From NCBI RefSeq assembly GCF_051251565.1, contig NZ_JBPOFB010000001.1, positions 124,001 to 188,000 of the forward strand: a stretch of 64,000 bases of DNA, in the 5' to 3' direction. This DNA is from Marivita sp051251565 (lineage in GTDB: Bacteria > Pseudomonadota > Alphaproteobacteria > Rhodobacterales > Rhodobacteraceae). The notes under the pieces are model-generated. The model was not told the origin of the DNA and made no database searches. It worked only from the letters and a program-made list of their open reading frames with translations. Positions 35,037 to 43,155 of the stretch are shown here, piece by piece. Made by a program: the position numbers and the translations under genes. How positions within the stretch are numbered: position 1 is the stretch's first letter; each line of letters opens with the position of its first letter.

Positions 35037-36050
35037 ATGACGTTATCCAGACTTGCCCATGCCCTTGAAACAGGCACTCTCGACCTGTCAGAGAACGCTT
35101 GTGTTGTTCTTATTGAACCGAATCCCGATGCTGATCTGGGGGTCTTGCCCACGCGCAACGTCACCGTTCAGCACAGTTTCAAACCGTCCTATGACCTGTT
35201 TGATGCCATGGGCGTCGCGGTCACGACCCAAGCCACGCAGCCCGTGGATGTGGTGCATGTCACCTTGCCGCGCAGCCGGGAACTTGCGCGCGGTCTGATC
35301 GCACAGGCTGAATCGCTGGCCGCCGGAGGGCGAGTCATCGTGGACGGGGCCAAGACCGATGGCATTGACGCGATCCTGAAATTCGCCCGCGCGCGGGTCA
35401 CGATTGACGGTCAGGTGTCCAAGGCACATGGCAAGGTGTTCTGGTTCGATGCGGGCACAGCCTTTGCCGAATATGCGCTGTCTGACCCTGCCCCTGTCAC
35501 CGATGGCTGGATCACCCAGCCCGGAGTGTTCTCAGCGGATGGACCGGATTTGGGATCAGTTGCCTTGGTGGCCGGGCTTCCCAAACTGCTCAAGGGGCGG
35601 GGTGCGGACCTTGGGGGCGGCTGGGGCTTTCTGACCAAGCATCTGCTGGGCGTGCCCGGTGTCACCCATATTGACCTTATCGAAGCGGACCACCGCGCGC
35701 TGACCTGTGCGGCGCTGAACGTCAGCGATGATCGTGTCGCGCTGCATTGGGCGGATGCGACAGTCTGGGGCGATGCGGGCGGTTTGGATTGGGTCGTGAT
35801 GAACCCACCCTTCCATACCAGTCGCACACCTGATGCCTCTTTGGGTCAGCAATTCATCCGATCCGCTGCGCGCTTACTCAGGCCGAAGGGCACGCTGGTG
35901 ATGGTTGCGAACCGGCATCTGCCTTACGAGACGACACTCGCGGAGTGTTTTGGACAGGTCCAGGAATTGAACGGCGACCCGCGCTTCAAGATCGTGCAAG
36001 CCGACCAGCCCAAAACGTCCAACAAACCGGGCCGCGCACTGCGCCGCTAA
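35037..36050 (+). CDS. RsmC-like class I methyltransferase (probable 16S rRNA m2G1207)
   Basis: A 337-residue protein in two halves. The N-terminal half is the degenerate methyltransferase-like domain of RsmC proteins; the C-terminal half has the SAM site GRGADLGGGWGFLTKHLL near residue 188 and the catalytic NPPFHTSR near 257, typical of guanine N2-methyltransferases. It likely modifies 16S rRNA. Twelve bases separate it from the SDR gene downstream. Confidence 0.85.
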   Translation: MTLSRLAHALETGTLDLSENACVVLIEPNPDADLGVLPTRNVTVQHSFKPSYDLFDAMGVAVTTQATQPVDVVHVTLPRSRELARGLIAQAESLAAGGRVIVDGAKTDGIDAILKFARARVTIDGQVSKAHGKVFWFDAGTAFAEYALSDPAPVTDGWITQPGVFSADGPDLGSVALVAGLPKLLKGRGADLGGGWGFLTKHLLGVPGVTHIDLIEADHRALTCAALNVSDDRVALHWADATVWGDAGGLDWVVMNPPFHTSRTPDASLGQQFIRSAARLLRPKGTLVMVANRHLPYETTLAECFGQVQELNGDPRFKIVQADQPKTSNKPGRALRR

Positions 36051-36062
36051 GGGAGGTCCATC

Positions 36063-36866
36063 ATGTCATTCTCTATCGAAGGGAAAACAGCGATTGTCAC
36101 CGGGGCCGCCAATGGCGTTGGTTTGGCGATTGCACGGCATTTTGTCGATCAAGGCGCAAATGTCATGTTTGCGGATATGGACGAAGCGCGGCTGGCTCAT
36201 GAATGTGGCGAGATCCCTGAAGAAGATGGCAACATCCGCTATTTTGCCGGCGATCTGCGCGAACGCCTGACACTTGCGAACCTGCTGTCGGCCACGATTG
36301 ACGCGTTTGACCGGGTGGATATCCTGATCAATGGCAGCCGTCAGGTGTTGCCTTCTGACGCGCTTGATATGGATGACACCACGTTAGAGGCGCTGATGAT
36401 GCAGAACGTGACCAACACGTTCCGCCTGTCACAGATCGTCGCTAAGCGCATGATCAAACAGGCTGAAGACAAAGAAGACGGGCAGGCGGGCGCAATCGTG
36501 AACCTGTCCTCTATTGCGGCACGGGTCACGCAGCCTGAATTGTTGGGCTTTTCGGTATCGATGGCGGCTTTGGATCAACTGACACGATCACTTGCCGTGT
36601 CGCTGGCTGAACATCGCATTCGGGTGAATTCGGTCGCGTTGGGGTCGGTCATGTCGGCAAGCCTGAAACAGGCGCTCAAGGATCACGACGGATACCGCGA
36701 GAAAATTGAAGAAAACACGCCGCTTTCGCGGATCGCAAGCCCGTCTGAACTGGCGCAGGCGGTTCAATTCCTGTCCTGCGAAGGGGCGGGTTTCGTGACT
36801 GGGCAGATCATAACGATTGACGGTGGGCGGACGCTTCTTGATCCGGTAAGCGCCCCGGCACACTAG
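36063..36866 (+). CDS. SDR-family protein lacking the catalytic Tyr and Lys (probable pseudoenzyme)
   Basis: A 267-residue classical SDR by fold: cofactor loop TGAANGVGLAIA at residue 13, catalytic-serine segment NLSSIAAR near 147 and a C-terminal ITIDGGRTLL. Where active members have YxxxK, this one has Phe163 and Met167 (GFSVSMAAL), and the NNAG motif reads NGSR. It may bind NAD(P) without reducing a substrate, or act as a structural or regulatory partner. GGGAGG ribosome site. It sits between the RsmC-like gene and hemF. Confidence 0.85.
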   Translation: MSFSIEGKTAIVTGAANGVGLAIARHFVDQGANVMFADMDEARLAHECGEIPEEDGNIRYFAGDLRERLTLANLLSATIDAFDRVDILINGSRQVLPSDALDMDDTTLEALMMQNVTNTFRLSQIVAKRMIKQAEDKEDGQAGAIVNLSSIAARVTQPELLGFSVSMAALDQLTRSLAVSLAEHRIRVNSVALGSVMSASLKQALKDHDGYREKIEENTPLSRIASPSELAQAVQFLSCEGAGFVTGQIITIDGGRTLLDPVSAPAH

Positions 36867-36924
36867 TGCGGCATTCCGACAGCAAGCCTTTGGGGTGACT
36901 TGTGATTTGCGCCTCGCGTTGTAG

Positions 36925-36952
36925 TGTCCTGTCACAAAGATAGGACAGTGAC
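36925..36952 (+). promoter_or_regulatory. Interleaved inverted repeats around the hemF ribosome site
   Basis: TGTCCT (36925-36930) pairs with AGGACA (36942-36947), and GTCAC (36931-36935) pairs with GTGAC (36948-36952); the pairs interleave. The AGGA ribosome site of hemF lies in the first right arm, seven bases before the ATG, so an RNA stem could hide it, or the block could be a DNA operator. Confidence 0.4.
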
Positions 36953-37846
36953 ATGACGGAAAACTTTGACACCGAAAAAGCCCGCGCCTCAGCGTGGTTT
37001 CGGGAATTGCGCGATCAGATCGTTGCATCCTTCGAAGCGCTCGAAGACAGCCACGACGCCGGGCCACTCCACGACGCAGCTCCGGGCCGGTTCGAGGTCA
37101 CCGAAACCAAGCGCACGTCGGAGGACGGATCGGACGCGGGTGGCGGTTTGATGAGTGTCATGCGCGGTGGCCGGGTGTTTGAAAAGATCGGCGTCAATGT
37201 CTCGACCGTCTATGGTACCTTGGGCGAACGGGCGCAGCATGCGATGGCCGCGCGCAAAGGCATTCCGGGCATGAAGGATGATCCGCGCTTTTGGGCGTCG
37301 GGCATCAGCCTTGTCGCGCATATGCAAAACCCGCATTGCCCCGCTGTTCATATGAACACGCGTATGTTCTGGACACCGCATGCCTGGTGGTTTGGAGGCG
37401 GATCGGATCTGAACCCGTGTCTTGAATATACCGAGGACACCCAGCATTTTCACGACACGCAGAAACAGCACCTCGATCCGCATGGCGATGCGTATTATCC
37501 CAGGCTCAAGGAATGGGCGGATGAGTATTTCTATATTCCGCACCGGGGCCGGGCGCGTGGCGTCGGCGGGATTTTCATGGACGATCACAACACCGGCGAC
37601 TGGGATACCGATTTCAGCCTGACGCAGGATATTGGCCGCGCCTTCCTTCCGGCCTTTGTGCCACTCGTAGAAAAGCGCCGCGCGCAGGACTGGTCAGACG
37701 CCGACAAAGAGGCGCAGCTGGTGCATCGTGGGCTCTATGCCGAATATAATCTGGTCTATGACCGGGGCACCAAGTTCGGTCTGGAAACCGGCCATGACGC
37801 CAATGCGGTGCTGATGAGCCTTCCACCGCTGGCCAAGTGGGTCTGA
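36953..37846 (+). CDS. hemF: Oxygen-dependent coproporphyrinogen III oxidase
   Basis: A 297-residue enzyme with the family blocks GGGLMSVMRGGRVFEKIGVN near residue 61, HMNTRMFWTPHAWWFGGGSD near 128 and RGRARGVGGIFMDD near 198. It oxidatively decarboxylates coproporphyrinogen III to protoporphyrinogen IX with O2 in heme synthesis. It complements hemN at 47.2 kb, which does the same step without oxygen. Confidence 0.96.
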   Translation: MTENFDTEKARASAWFRELRDQIVASFEALEDSHDAGPLHDAAPGRFEVTETKRTSEDGSDAGGGLMSVMRGGRVFEKIGVNVSTVYGTLGERAQHAMAARKGIPGMKDDPRFWASGISLVAHMQNPHCPAVHMNTRMFWTPHAWWFGGGSDLNPCLEYTEDTQHFHDTQKQHLDPHGDAYYPRLKEWADEYFYIPHRGRARGVGGIFMDDHNTGDWDTDFSLTQDIGRAFLPAFVPLVEKRRAQDWSDADKEAQLVHRGLYAEYNLVYDRGTKFGLETGHDANAVLMSLPPLAKWV

Positions 37847-37849
37847 CGC

Positions 37850-38395
37850 CTACGCGTCCCGCCATGTGCCGGGATCAATCCCGTCCAACGTCCATTCCCC
37901 AACCGACCAACGCACCAGCCGCAGACAGGGCAGGCCCACATGGGCTGCCATGCGGCGCACCTGCCGGTTGCGGCCTTCGGTGATTGTCAGTCGCAGCCAC
38001 GCATCGGGCACTGTCTTGCGAAACCGCACCGGCGGGTCGCGTGGCCACAGATCTGGGGCGTCGATCTGGTCCACCAGGGCCGGACGCGTTGTCCCATCCT
38101 TGAGCGTGACACCTGTGCGAAGCTGATCCAGCAAAGCCTCGGTCGGAATGCCTTCGACCTGAGCAAGATAGGTTTTTGGTGACCGGAATTTGGGATTGCT
38201 GATCTTGGCCTGTAATTTGCCATTATCCGTCAACACCATAAGCCCTTCACTGTCGCGGTCCAGCCGCCCTGCGGGATAAACGCCGGGCACGTTGATAAAC
38301 TCGGACAGCGTGCGCCGTGCGGTGCCTTCGGTGCTTTTGTCGGTAAATTGCGACAACACGTCGAAGGGTTTGTTAAACAGAACAATGCGCGTCAT
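37850..38395 (-). CDS. rluE: Pseudouridine synthase, RluE type (23S rRNA)
   Basis: A 181-residue RsuA-family enzyme without an S4 domain. It starts IVLFNKPFDVLSQFTD, has the catalytic-Asp motif AGRLDRDSEGLMVLTDNG near residue 41 and ends with ITEGRNRQVRRMAAHVGLP near 140. Length and N-terminus suit RluE (position 2457 of 23S rRNA). It overlaps tadA by four bases and converges on hemF. Confidence 0.85.
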   Translation of the reverse strand: MTRIVLFNKPFDVLSQFTDKSTEGTARRTLSEFINVPGVYPAGRLDRDSEGLMVLTDNGKLQAKISNPKFRSPKTYLAQVEGIPTEALLDQLRTGVTLKDGTTRPALVDQIDAPDLWPRDPPVRFRKTVPDAWLRLTITEGRNRQVRRMAAHVGLPCLRLVRWSVGEWTLDGIDPGTWRDA

Positions 38396-38853
38396 TCAGC
38401 GGGGCCTCGCTTGGCGGCAAAGAAGGCGGTCAGCAGTGTTTCCGCCTCGGTTGCGCTGACGCCGTCATAGATTTCGGGGGCGTGGTGGCATTGGGGATGC
38501 GAAAACACCCGTGCGCCATGGGCGACACCCCCCGATTTCGCATCCTGGGCGCCATAGTAAAGCCGCTTGATCCGCGCGTTGGAAATCGCACCTGCGCACA
38601 TCGGGCAGGGTTCCAACGTAACGTAAAGATCATGCCCGGTCAGTCGTTCCACCCCCAGCACAGCGCAGGCATCGCGGATTGCCAGCATTTCGGCATGGGC
38701 TGTCGGGTCGTTCAGCTCGCGTGTGCGGTTCCCGGCGGCGGCCACGACAGTCCCGTCCGGGGCCACAACAACCGCACCCACGGGCACCTCGCCACGGGCG
38801 GCGGCGTTGGTGGCTTCTTCAATCGCCAGCGACATATTTGAACGGAACACCAT
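38392..38853 (-). CDS. tadA: tRNA-specific adenosine deaminase
   Basis: A 153-residue zinc deaminase with HAEM at the active site (PTAHAEMLAIRDAC near residue 51) and the zinc cysteines in LEPCPMCAGAISNARI near 81. TadA converts A34 to inosine in tRNA-Arg(ACG). Divergent from rluB, which overlaps functionally in RNA modification. Confidence 0.93.
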   Translation of the reverse strand: MVFRSNMSLAIEEATNAAARGEVPVGAVVVAPDGTVVAAAGNRTRELNDPTAHAEMLAIRDACAVLGVERLTGHDLYVTLEPCPMCAGAISNARIKRLYYGAQDAKSGGVAHGARVFSHPQCHHAPEIYDGVSATEAETLLTAFFAAKRGPAE

Positions 38854-38916
38854 GCGCCCGTCATAGACCGCGCAATCGCCTTTCCCAAGGGGCTGAATTG
38901 GACTAAGCCGCGTCTC

Positions 38917-39741
38917 ATGACACAGAACACACCCCCCGGTGATCGCATCGCCAAAGTCATTGCCCGTGCGGGCCTTGCCAGCCGCCGTGAGGCGGAACAG
39001 TTAATCCTGGAGGGCAGGGTTTCCGTGAACGGCAAGACCATCAGCAGCCCCGCGTTGAACGTCACGCCGGACGATAAGGTTGTCGTCAACGGCAAGGTTG
39101 TGGGCACCCCAGACGAACCGCGCATCTGGCTGTATCACAAGCCGGTGGGCCTTGTGACGACGACCAAGGACGAACAGGGCCGTGACACGATCTTTGACAA
39201 ACTGCCCGAAGAGCTTCCCCGTGTGATGAGCATCGGGCGGCTTGACCTTAATTCCGAAGGGCTGTTGTTGCTGACCAATGATGGCGGCGTGAAGCGCAAA
39301 CTGGAACTGCCCTCGACAGGCTGGTTGCGCAGATACCGCGCACGGGTCAAAGGACAGCCCACCGAAGAAAGCCTTGAGCCATTGCGCAGAGGGATGGTTA
39401 TCGACGGCGAACGGTTCCAGCCGATGATCGTGACGCTGGACCGCCAACAAGGGGCAAATGCCTGGCTGACGATCGGCCTGCGCGAAGGCAAGAATCGCGA
39501 GATCAGGCGCGCGCTTGCCGACATCGGATTGACGGTGAATCGTCTGATCCGGGTGTCCTATGGGCCGTTCCAATTGGGACAGCTGAAATCAGGCGCCGTC
39601 GAAGAGCTGCGTCGCAAGGTTGTGCGCGATCAATTGGGGCTGGAAACCGTACCGGATGCCAAACCATCCAAGCCCCTGAAACAAAACAGAAATGCCCCGC
39701 GACGCGGGCCGCGTCCAGACAGGTCAAAAAAGAGTCCCTGA
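38917..39741 (+). CDS. rluB: Pseudouridine synthase, RluB type (23S rRNA)
   Basis: A 274-residue protein: N-terminal S4 RNA-binding domain (AKVIARAGLASRREAEQLIL near residue 11), then the RsuA-like catalytic domain with IGRLDLNSEGLLLLTNDGGV near 108 and LREGKNREIRRALADIGLTV near 187, and a basic C-terminal tail. It probably makes pseudouridine 2605 in 23S rRNA. Confidence 0.9.
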   Translation: MTQNTPPGDRIAKVIARAGLASRREAEQLILEGRVSVNGKTISSPALNVTPDDKVVVNGKVVGTPDEPRIWLYHKPVGLVTTTKDEQGRDTIFDKLPEELPRVMSIGRLDLNSEGLLLLTNDGGVKRKLELPSTGWLRRYRARVKGQPTEESLEPLRRGMVIDGERFQPMIVTLDRQQGANAWLTIGLREGKNREIRRALADIGLTVNRLIRVSYGPFQLGQLKSGAVEELRRKVVRDQLGLETVPDAKPSKPLKQNRNAPRRGPRPDRSKKSP

Positions 39742-39794
39742 TCTTTCCCTTTTAGCGCCCATTTTCCGCCCGGATTCGCAGCGACGGTCGGGGA

Positions 39795-39992
39795 ATGTTG
39801 ATCACCTTCCTCACCTCTGTCGTGCTTGTGGCCTCGGTGCTGCTGGTTCTGTCCAACCTCGGGACCGTTGCTGACGACACGTCCAAAGCGGTGCGCTCTG
39901 CCGTGCATCGCATCCGCGCCCAAGGTGGGGCTGCGTCCTGGGTCGCGTTTGCGGTTCTGTGGCTCACGATCTTTGCATTGGGGTTGTTATGA
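39795..39992 (+). CDS. Small two-span membrane protein preceding the first XpaC-like gene
   Basis: A 65-residue protein with hydrophobic segments at residues 2-20 (LITFLTSVVLVASVLLVLS) and 46-65 (ASWVAFAVLWLTIFALGLL), joined by a polar loop with basic residues. Its TGA overlaps the next ATG by four bases, so it is co-translated with the XpaC-like protein. The C-terminal span resembles the 29-residue peptide at 40928. Not recognised as a named family; probably a membrane partner. Confidence 0.7.
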   Translation: MLITFLTSVVLVASVLLVLSNLGTVADDTSKAVRSAVHRIRAQGGAASWVAFAVLWLTIFALGLL

Positions 39993-40846
39993 TGGATGTT
40001 CAGATGTCCGGCCTTGTCGATTTCAATCGCAGCGCGGCATTGGGGCAGGCGGTCCCGGTCAATGACGTGCCGGTTGGGTTCATGGTGCTGGCAACCTGCC
40101 CGTTGATCCTTTGGCTTTTGGACGGGACGGTGGCCGGGCTCGCCTCGGCGCTGTTGATCATCACCTTGTTTGCAATTGGTCTTGTGTGCTTGTCGGTGGG
40201 ACAAAAGAACCATCTGGCCTATGCCTGTGCAGATGTGGCCTCACGCCCGAAGGTGCCGTTCAAACTGATAGGAAGCTGCATCGTGGCGGCGGTCGTGGCC
40301 CTTCTGGCCACCACCAAGATCACTGTGCCAGCGATTCCGTTTGTCATTGGAATGTCGATTTTCATCCTGTGCCTCGTGTCCTTTGGCCTTGATCCGATGC
40401 GTGACAAGGGCATGAACAACCCTGCCAAGCGCATGCGCCTGCTCAACCAACAAATATATGATGGGTTCGACGAACGGTTCGAACGCCTGTCCTACGCCTT
40501 GCGCGACCTTGAAGACGATGAGCTGTCTGAACGCACCCGAAGCGCGTCGAACAAGGTGATGGGGCTACTTGGGACGATTGATCTGGCAACGCCCACCCTG
40601 ACGAAAATTGCGCCGTCTGTGGCCAAGATGCTGGCCAAGATGGAGGCTGAGGTCGCGTTGCTCGTGGACGGGTCAGACCCCGCACCGAACGAATTCGAGC
40701 GCCGCAAGTTCCACATCAAGATGCAGACGCTTGTGGACGCATTCGAACGGCGCGCCCGGAAAAGCGGCATCGCACGCGGGCGCAACAATTTCGAATTGCA
40801 AACGGACCTGCTTTTCGAACGGATGAAGCGCAAAGACACGGTCTGA
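39989..40846 (+). CDS. XpaC-like membrane protein, first copy
   Basis: A 285-residue protein with about four hydrophobic segments in residues 25-130, then a conserved FGLDPMRDKGM near residue 132 and a helical, charged cytoplasmic C-terminal half. The same motif occurs in the second copy at 41020. I assign both to the XpaC (5-bromo-4-chloroindolyl phosphate hydrolysis) family by this layout and by the TelA neighbour; the family name reflects an old phenotype, not a proven enzyme. ATG 39989 overlaps the upstream stop; ATG 39992 is also possible. Confidence 0.65.
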   Translation: MMDVQMSGLVDFNRSAALGQAVPVNDVPVGFMVLATCPLILWLLDGTVAGLASALLIITLFAIGLVCLSVGQKNHLAYACADVASRPKVPFKLIGSCIVAAVVALLATTKITVPAIPFVIGMSIFILCLVSFGLDPMRDKGMNNPAKRMRLLNQQIYDGFDERFERLSYALRDLEDDELSERTRSASNKVMGLLGTIDLATPTLTKIAPSVAKMLAKMEAEVALLVDGSDPAPNEFERRKFHIKMQTLVDAFERRARKSGIARGRNNFELQTDLLFERMKRKDTV

Positions 40847-40927
40847 GCGGATCTGTGCTGACTTCCCCCTAGTAAGCCATCTGTACATCCCCTAAGTTCT
40901 TATCGGTATTTGGGGAAAGGGTATTTG

Positions 40928-41017
40928 ATGTCCGGTGCAGGCTTGCAACGATTGAGCTACGCGTTGCTACTCGTGTTGCTCTTCGGGGTGACCAGCGGTT
41001 GGCTCGGAGGTCTGTAG
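40928..41017 (+). CDS. 29-residue membrane peptide preceding the second XpaC-like gene
   Basis: MSGAGLQRLSYALLLVLLFG to SGWLGGL and TAG, three bases before the next ATG. It is a single hydrophobic span and occupies the same position relative to its XpaC-like gene as the 65-residue protein does to the first copy. The next gene's GGAGG ribosome site lies inside its last codons, suggesting coupling. The AAAGGG upstream is a fair ribosome site. Confidence is limited by length. Confidence 0.5.
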   Translation: MSGAGLQRLSYALLLVLLFGVTSGWLGGL

Positions 41018-41019
41018 GC

Positions 41020-41922
41020 ATGGCCCAAAGATTTGGTGGCAAATTTAGCCCGAACGGATCGCCGTCCCAACCTGCGGACACGCCCAAGGCCAAAGGGTTT
41101 AAGGGCGCGACGGTCGATCCGGTCGGTGCCCGCTCCAATATCCTGTTTATTCCCCCTGTGGTTCTGGCGTTCACGTCGATCAACGAAGGCGCCATTGGCA
41201 TGGGGCTGGGCCTGATTGGTGCGGCTGTTTTGCTTTTGGGGGCGTGGCTGCTGCGCGGCGGCTTGACCGCCGAAGCCGCCTATAATGCCCGCAAAGTGGC
41301 CCGCCGACCGGCTTTTCCACGCAAGATCGCTGCGGCGGTCATGACGGGTTCAGGCGTCGGGATTGCGGCCTTTTCCAATGAACCGGGTCTTGTTGCCCCG
41401 ATCATCTACGGCGCTGCGGCAAGTGCGCTGCATCTGGGTGCGTTCGGCATCGATCCGTTGCGTGACAAAGGCATGGAAGGGGTCGATACCTTTCAACAAG
41501 ACCGTGTCGCCCGTGCCGTCGATGAGGCTGAAACCCATCTGGTCGCCATGCGCGATGCGGTCCTGCGTTCGGGGGACCGACGTATGATCGCGCGGGTTGA
41601 ACAGTTCCAGACCACCGCCAAAGACCTGTTCCGCACCGTTGAGGAAGACCCGCGCGACTTGACAGGGGCAAAGAAATACTTGGGCGTCTACCTGATGGGG
41701 GCCCGCGACGCGACGATCAAGTTTGCCGATGTCTACGCCCGCACAAATGATCCGCAGGCTCGTACGGATTACGAAGCCCTGCTGGACGACCTTGAAAAAA
41801 GCTTTTCGAGCCGCACACGCAAGATGCTGCTGGATGACCGATCAGACCTGACAGTCGAAATCGACGTCCTGCGAGACCGCTTGCAGCGCGAAGGCGTTCG
41901 GATCGACCGAGATATGCAGTAA
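41020..41922 (+). CDS. XpaC family protein, second copy
   Basis: A 300-residue protein: polar N-terminus, two pairs of membrane spans within residues 45-150 (LGLIGAAVLLLGAWLL, IYGAAASALHLGAFG), FGIDPLRDKGMEGVDTFQQD near residue 148, then a long helical, charged domain to the C-terminus (coiled-coil-like, DLEKSFSSRTRKMLLDDRSD). XpaC proteins are usually encoded with TelA, as here, and are linked to membrane stress or toxic-anion tolerance. GGAGG ribosome site upstream. Confidence 0.78.
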   Translation: MAQRFGGKFSPNGSPSQPADTPKAKGFKGATVDPVGARSNILFIPPVVLAFTSINEGAIGMGLGLIGAAVLLLGAWLLRGGLTAEAAYNARKVARRPAFPRKIAAAVMTGSGVGIAAFSNEPGLVAPIIYGAAASALHLGAFGIDPLRDKGMEGVDTFQQDRVARAVDEAETHLVAMRDAVLRSGDRRMIARVEQFQTTAKDLFRTVEEDPRDLTGAKKYLGVYLMGARDATIKFADVYARTNDPQARTDYEALLDDLEKSFSSRTRKMLLDDRSDLTVEIDVLRDRLQREGVRIDRDMQ

Positions 41923-41951
41923 CCTAGCAATGAGTATTAAAGGAACCTTTG

Positions 41952-43151
41952 ATGTCTGAAACAGTTCGCGCCAAAGCCCAGGACACGCTGGCCCTGGTGG
42001 AAGAAGTCAACGCCGTCATCCTGCCGGAACCCAAGGACGCCGGGGCGATTGTGCCTTTGGCCGACGCTGACCCGGCCTTGAGCGATGAAATTCGGTCGCG
42101 GATGGCGGAAATCGACATGACTGACACGCAATCGATCGTGTCCTTCGGGTCGAACGCGCAAGCTGAATTGCAGGAAATCTCGCAATCCATGCTGGCCGAT
42201 GTGCGCAACAAGGATGTGGGCCCGGCGGGCGACAGCCTGCGTGGTATCGTCAGCACGATCCGTGGGTTTTCGGTGTCAGAACTTGATGTACGCCGCGAAC
42301 GCAGTTGGTGGGAAAAACTGCTGGGCCGCGCCGCGCCGTTTGCAAAGTTCACAGCACAGTTCGAAAAGGTGCAGGGCCAGATCGACAAGATCACGGACGA
42401 GCTGCTGCGGCACGAGCACACGCTGCTCAAGGACATCAAGTCTCTCGACATGCTGTATGACAAGACGCTGCAATTCTATGATGAACTGGCGCTGTATATC
42501 GCGGCGGGTGAAGAAAAGATCAAAGAGATCGACGCCAACGACATCCCGGCCAAAGAGGCCGAGGTTCAGGCCGCTGCCGAAGGCGATCAAGTGATGAAAG
42601 CGCAGGAATTGCGCGACATGCGCGCTGCGCGGGATGATCTCGAACGCCGGGTGCATGACCTCAAACTGACGCGACAGGTGACGATGCAGTCGCTGCCGTC
42701 GATCCGTCTGGTGCAGGAAAACGACAAGTCGCTGGTCACCAAGATCAACTCGACCCTCGTGAACACCGTACCGCTGTGGGAAACCCAATTGGCACAGGCC
42801 GTCACCATCCAACGCTCTGCCGAAGCGGCTGCGGCCGTGCGTGACGCCAATAACCTGACCAACGAACTGCTGACCTCGAACGCCAAGAACCTGCGCGACA
42901 GCAACAAGCTGATCCGCGAAGAAATGGAACGCGGCGTGTTCGATATTGAAGCGGTCAAACAGGCCAATGCCGATTTGATTGGCACGATCAACGAAAGCCT
43001 GCAAATCGCGGATGAAGGCAAAGCCAAACGCGCCGCTGCGGAAGTTGAGCTCAAGCGGATGGAAGCCGAATTGCGCGACACGCTCGCTTCGGCCAAGGCG
43101 CGCAAGGATGGGCTGGGCGACACCTCTGCCGCCTCGATGCCGGACCGGTAA
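41952..43151 (+). CDS. telA: TelA family protein (toxic anion resistance)
   Basis: A 399-residue, almost wholly alpha-helical cytoplasmic protein with the TelA/KlaA core WWEKLLGRAAPFAKFTAQFE near residue 117, HEHTLLKDIKSLDMLYDKTL near 153, and later LPSIRLVQENDKSLVTKINS. TelA proteins were found through tellurite resistance but seem to be general envelope-stress factors; some bind to the membrane with XpaC partners. ATG 41952 follows AAGGAAC. The stop is four bases before the DUF2927 gene. Confidence 0.9.
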   Translation: MSETVRAKAQDTLALVEEVNAVILPEPKDAGAIVPLADADPALSDEIRSRMAEIDMTDTQSIVSFGSNAQAELQEISQSMLADVRNKDVGPAGDSLRGIVSTIRGFSVSELDVRRERSWWEKLLGRAAPFAKFTAQFEKVQGQIDKITDELLRHEHTLLKDIKSLDMLYDKTLQFYDELALYIAAGEEKIKEIDANDIPAKEAEVQAAAEGDQVMKAQELRDMRAARDDLERRVHDLKLTRQVTMQSLPSIRLVQENDKSLVTKINSTLVNTVPLWETQLAQAVTIQRSAEAAAAVRDANNLTNELLTSNAKNLRDSNKLIREEMERGVFDIEAVKQANADLIGTINESLQIADEGKAKRAAAEVELKRMEAELRDTLASAKARKDGLGDTSAASMPDR

Positions 43152-43155
43152 CGCC

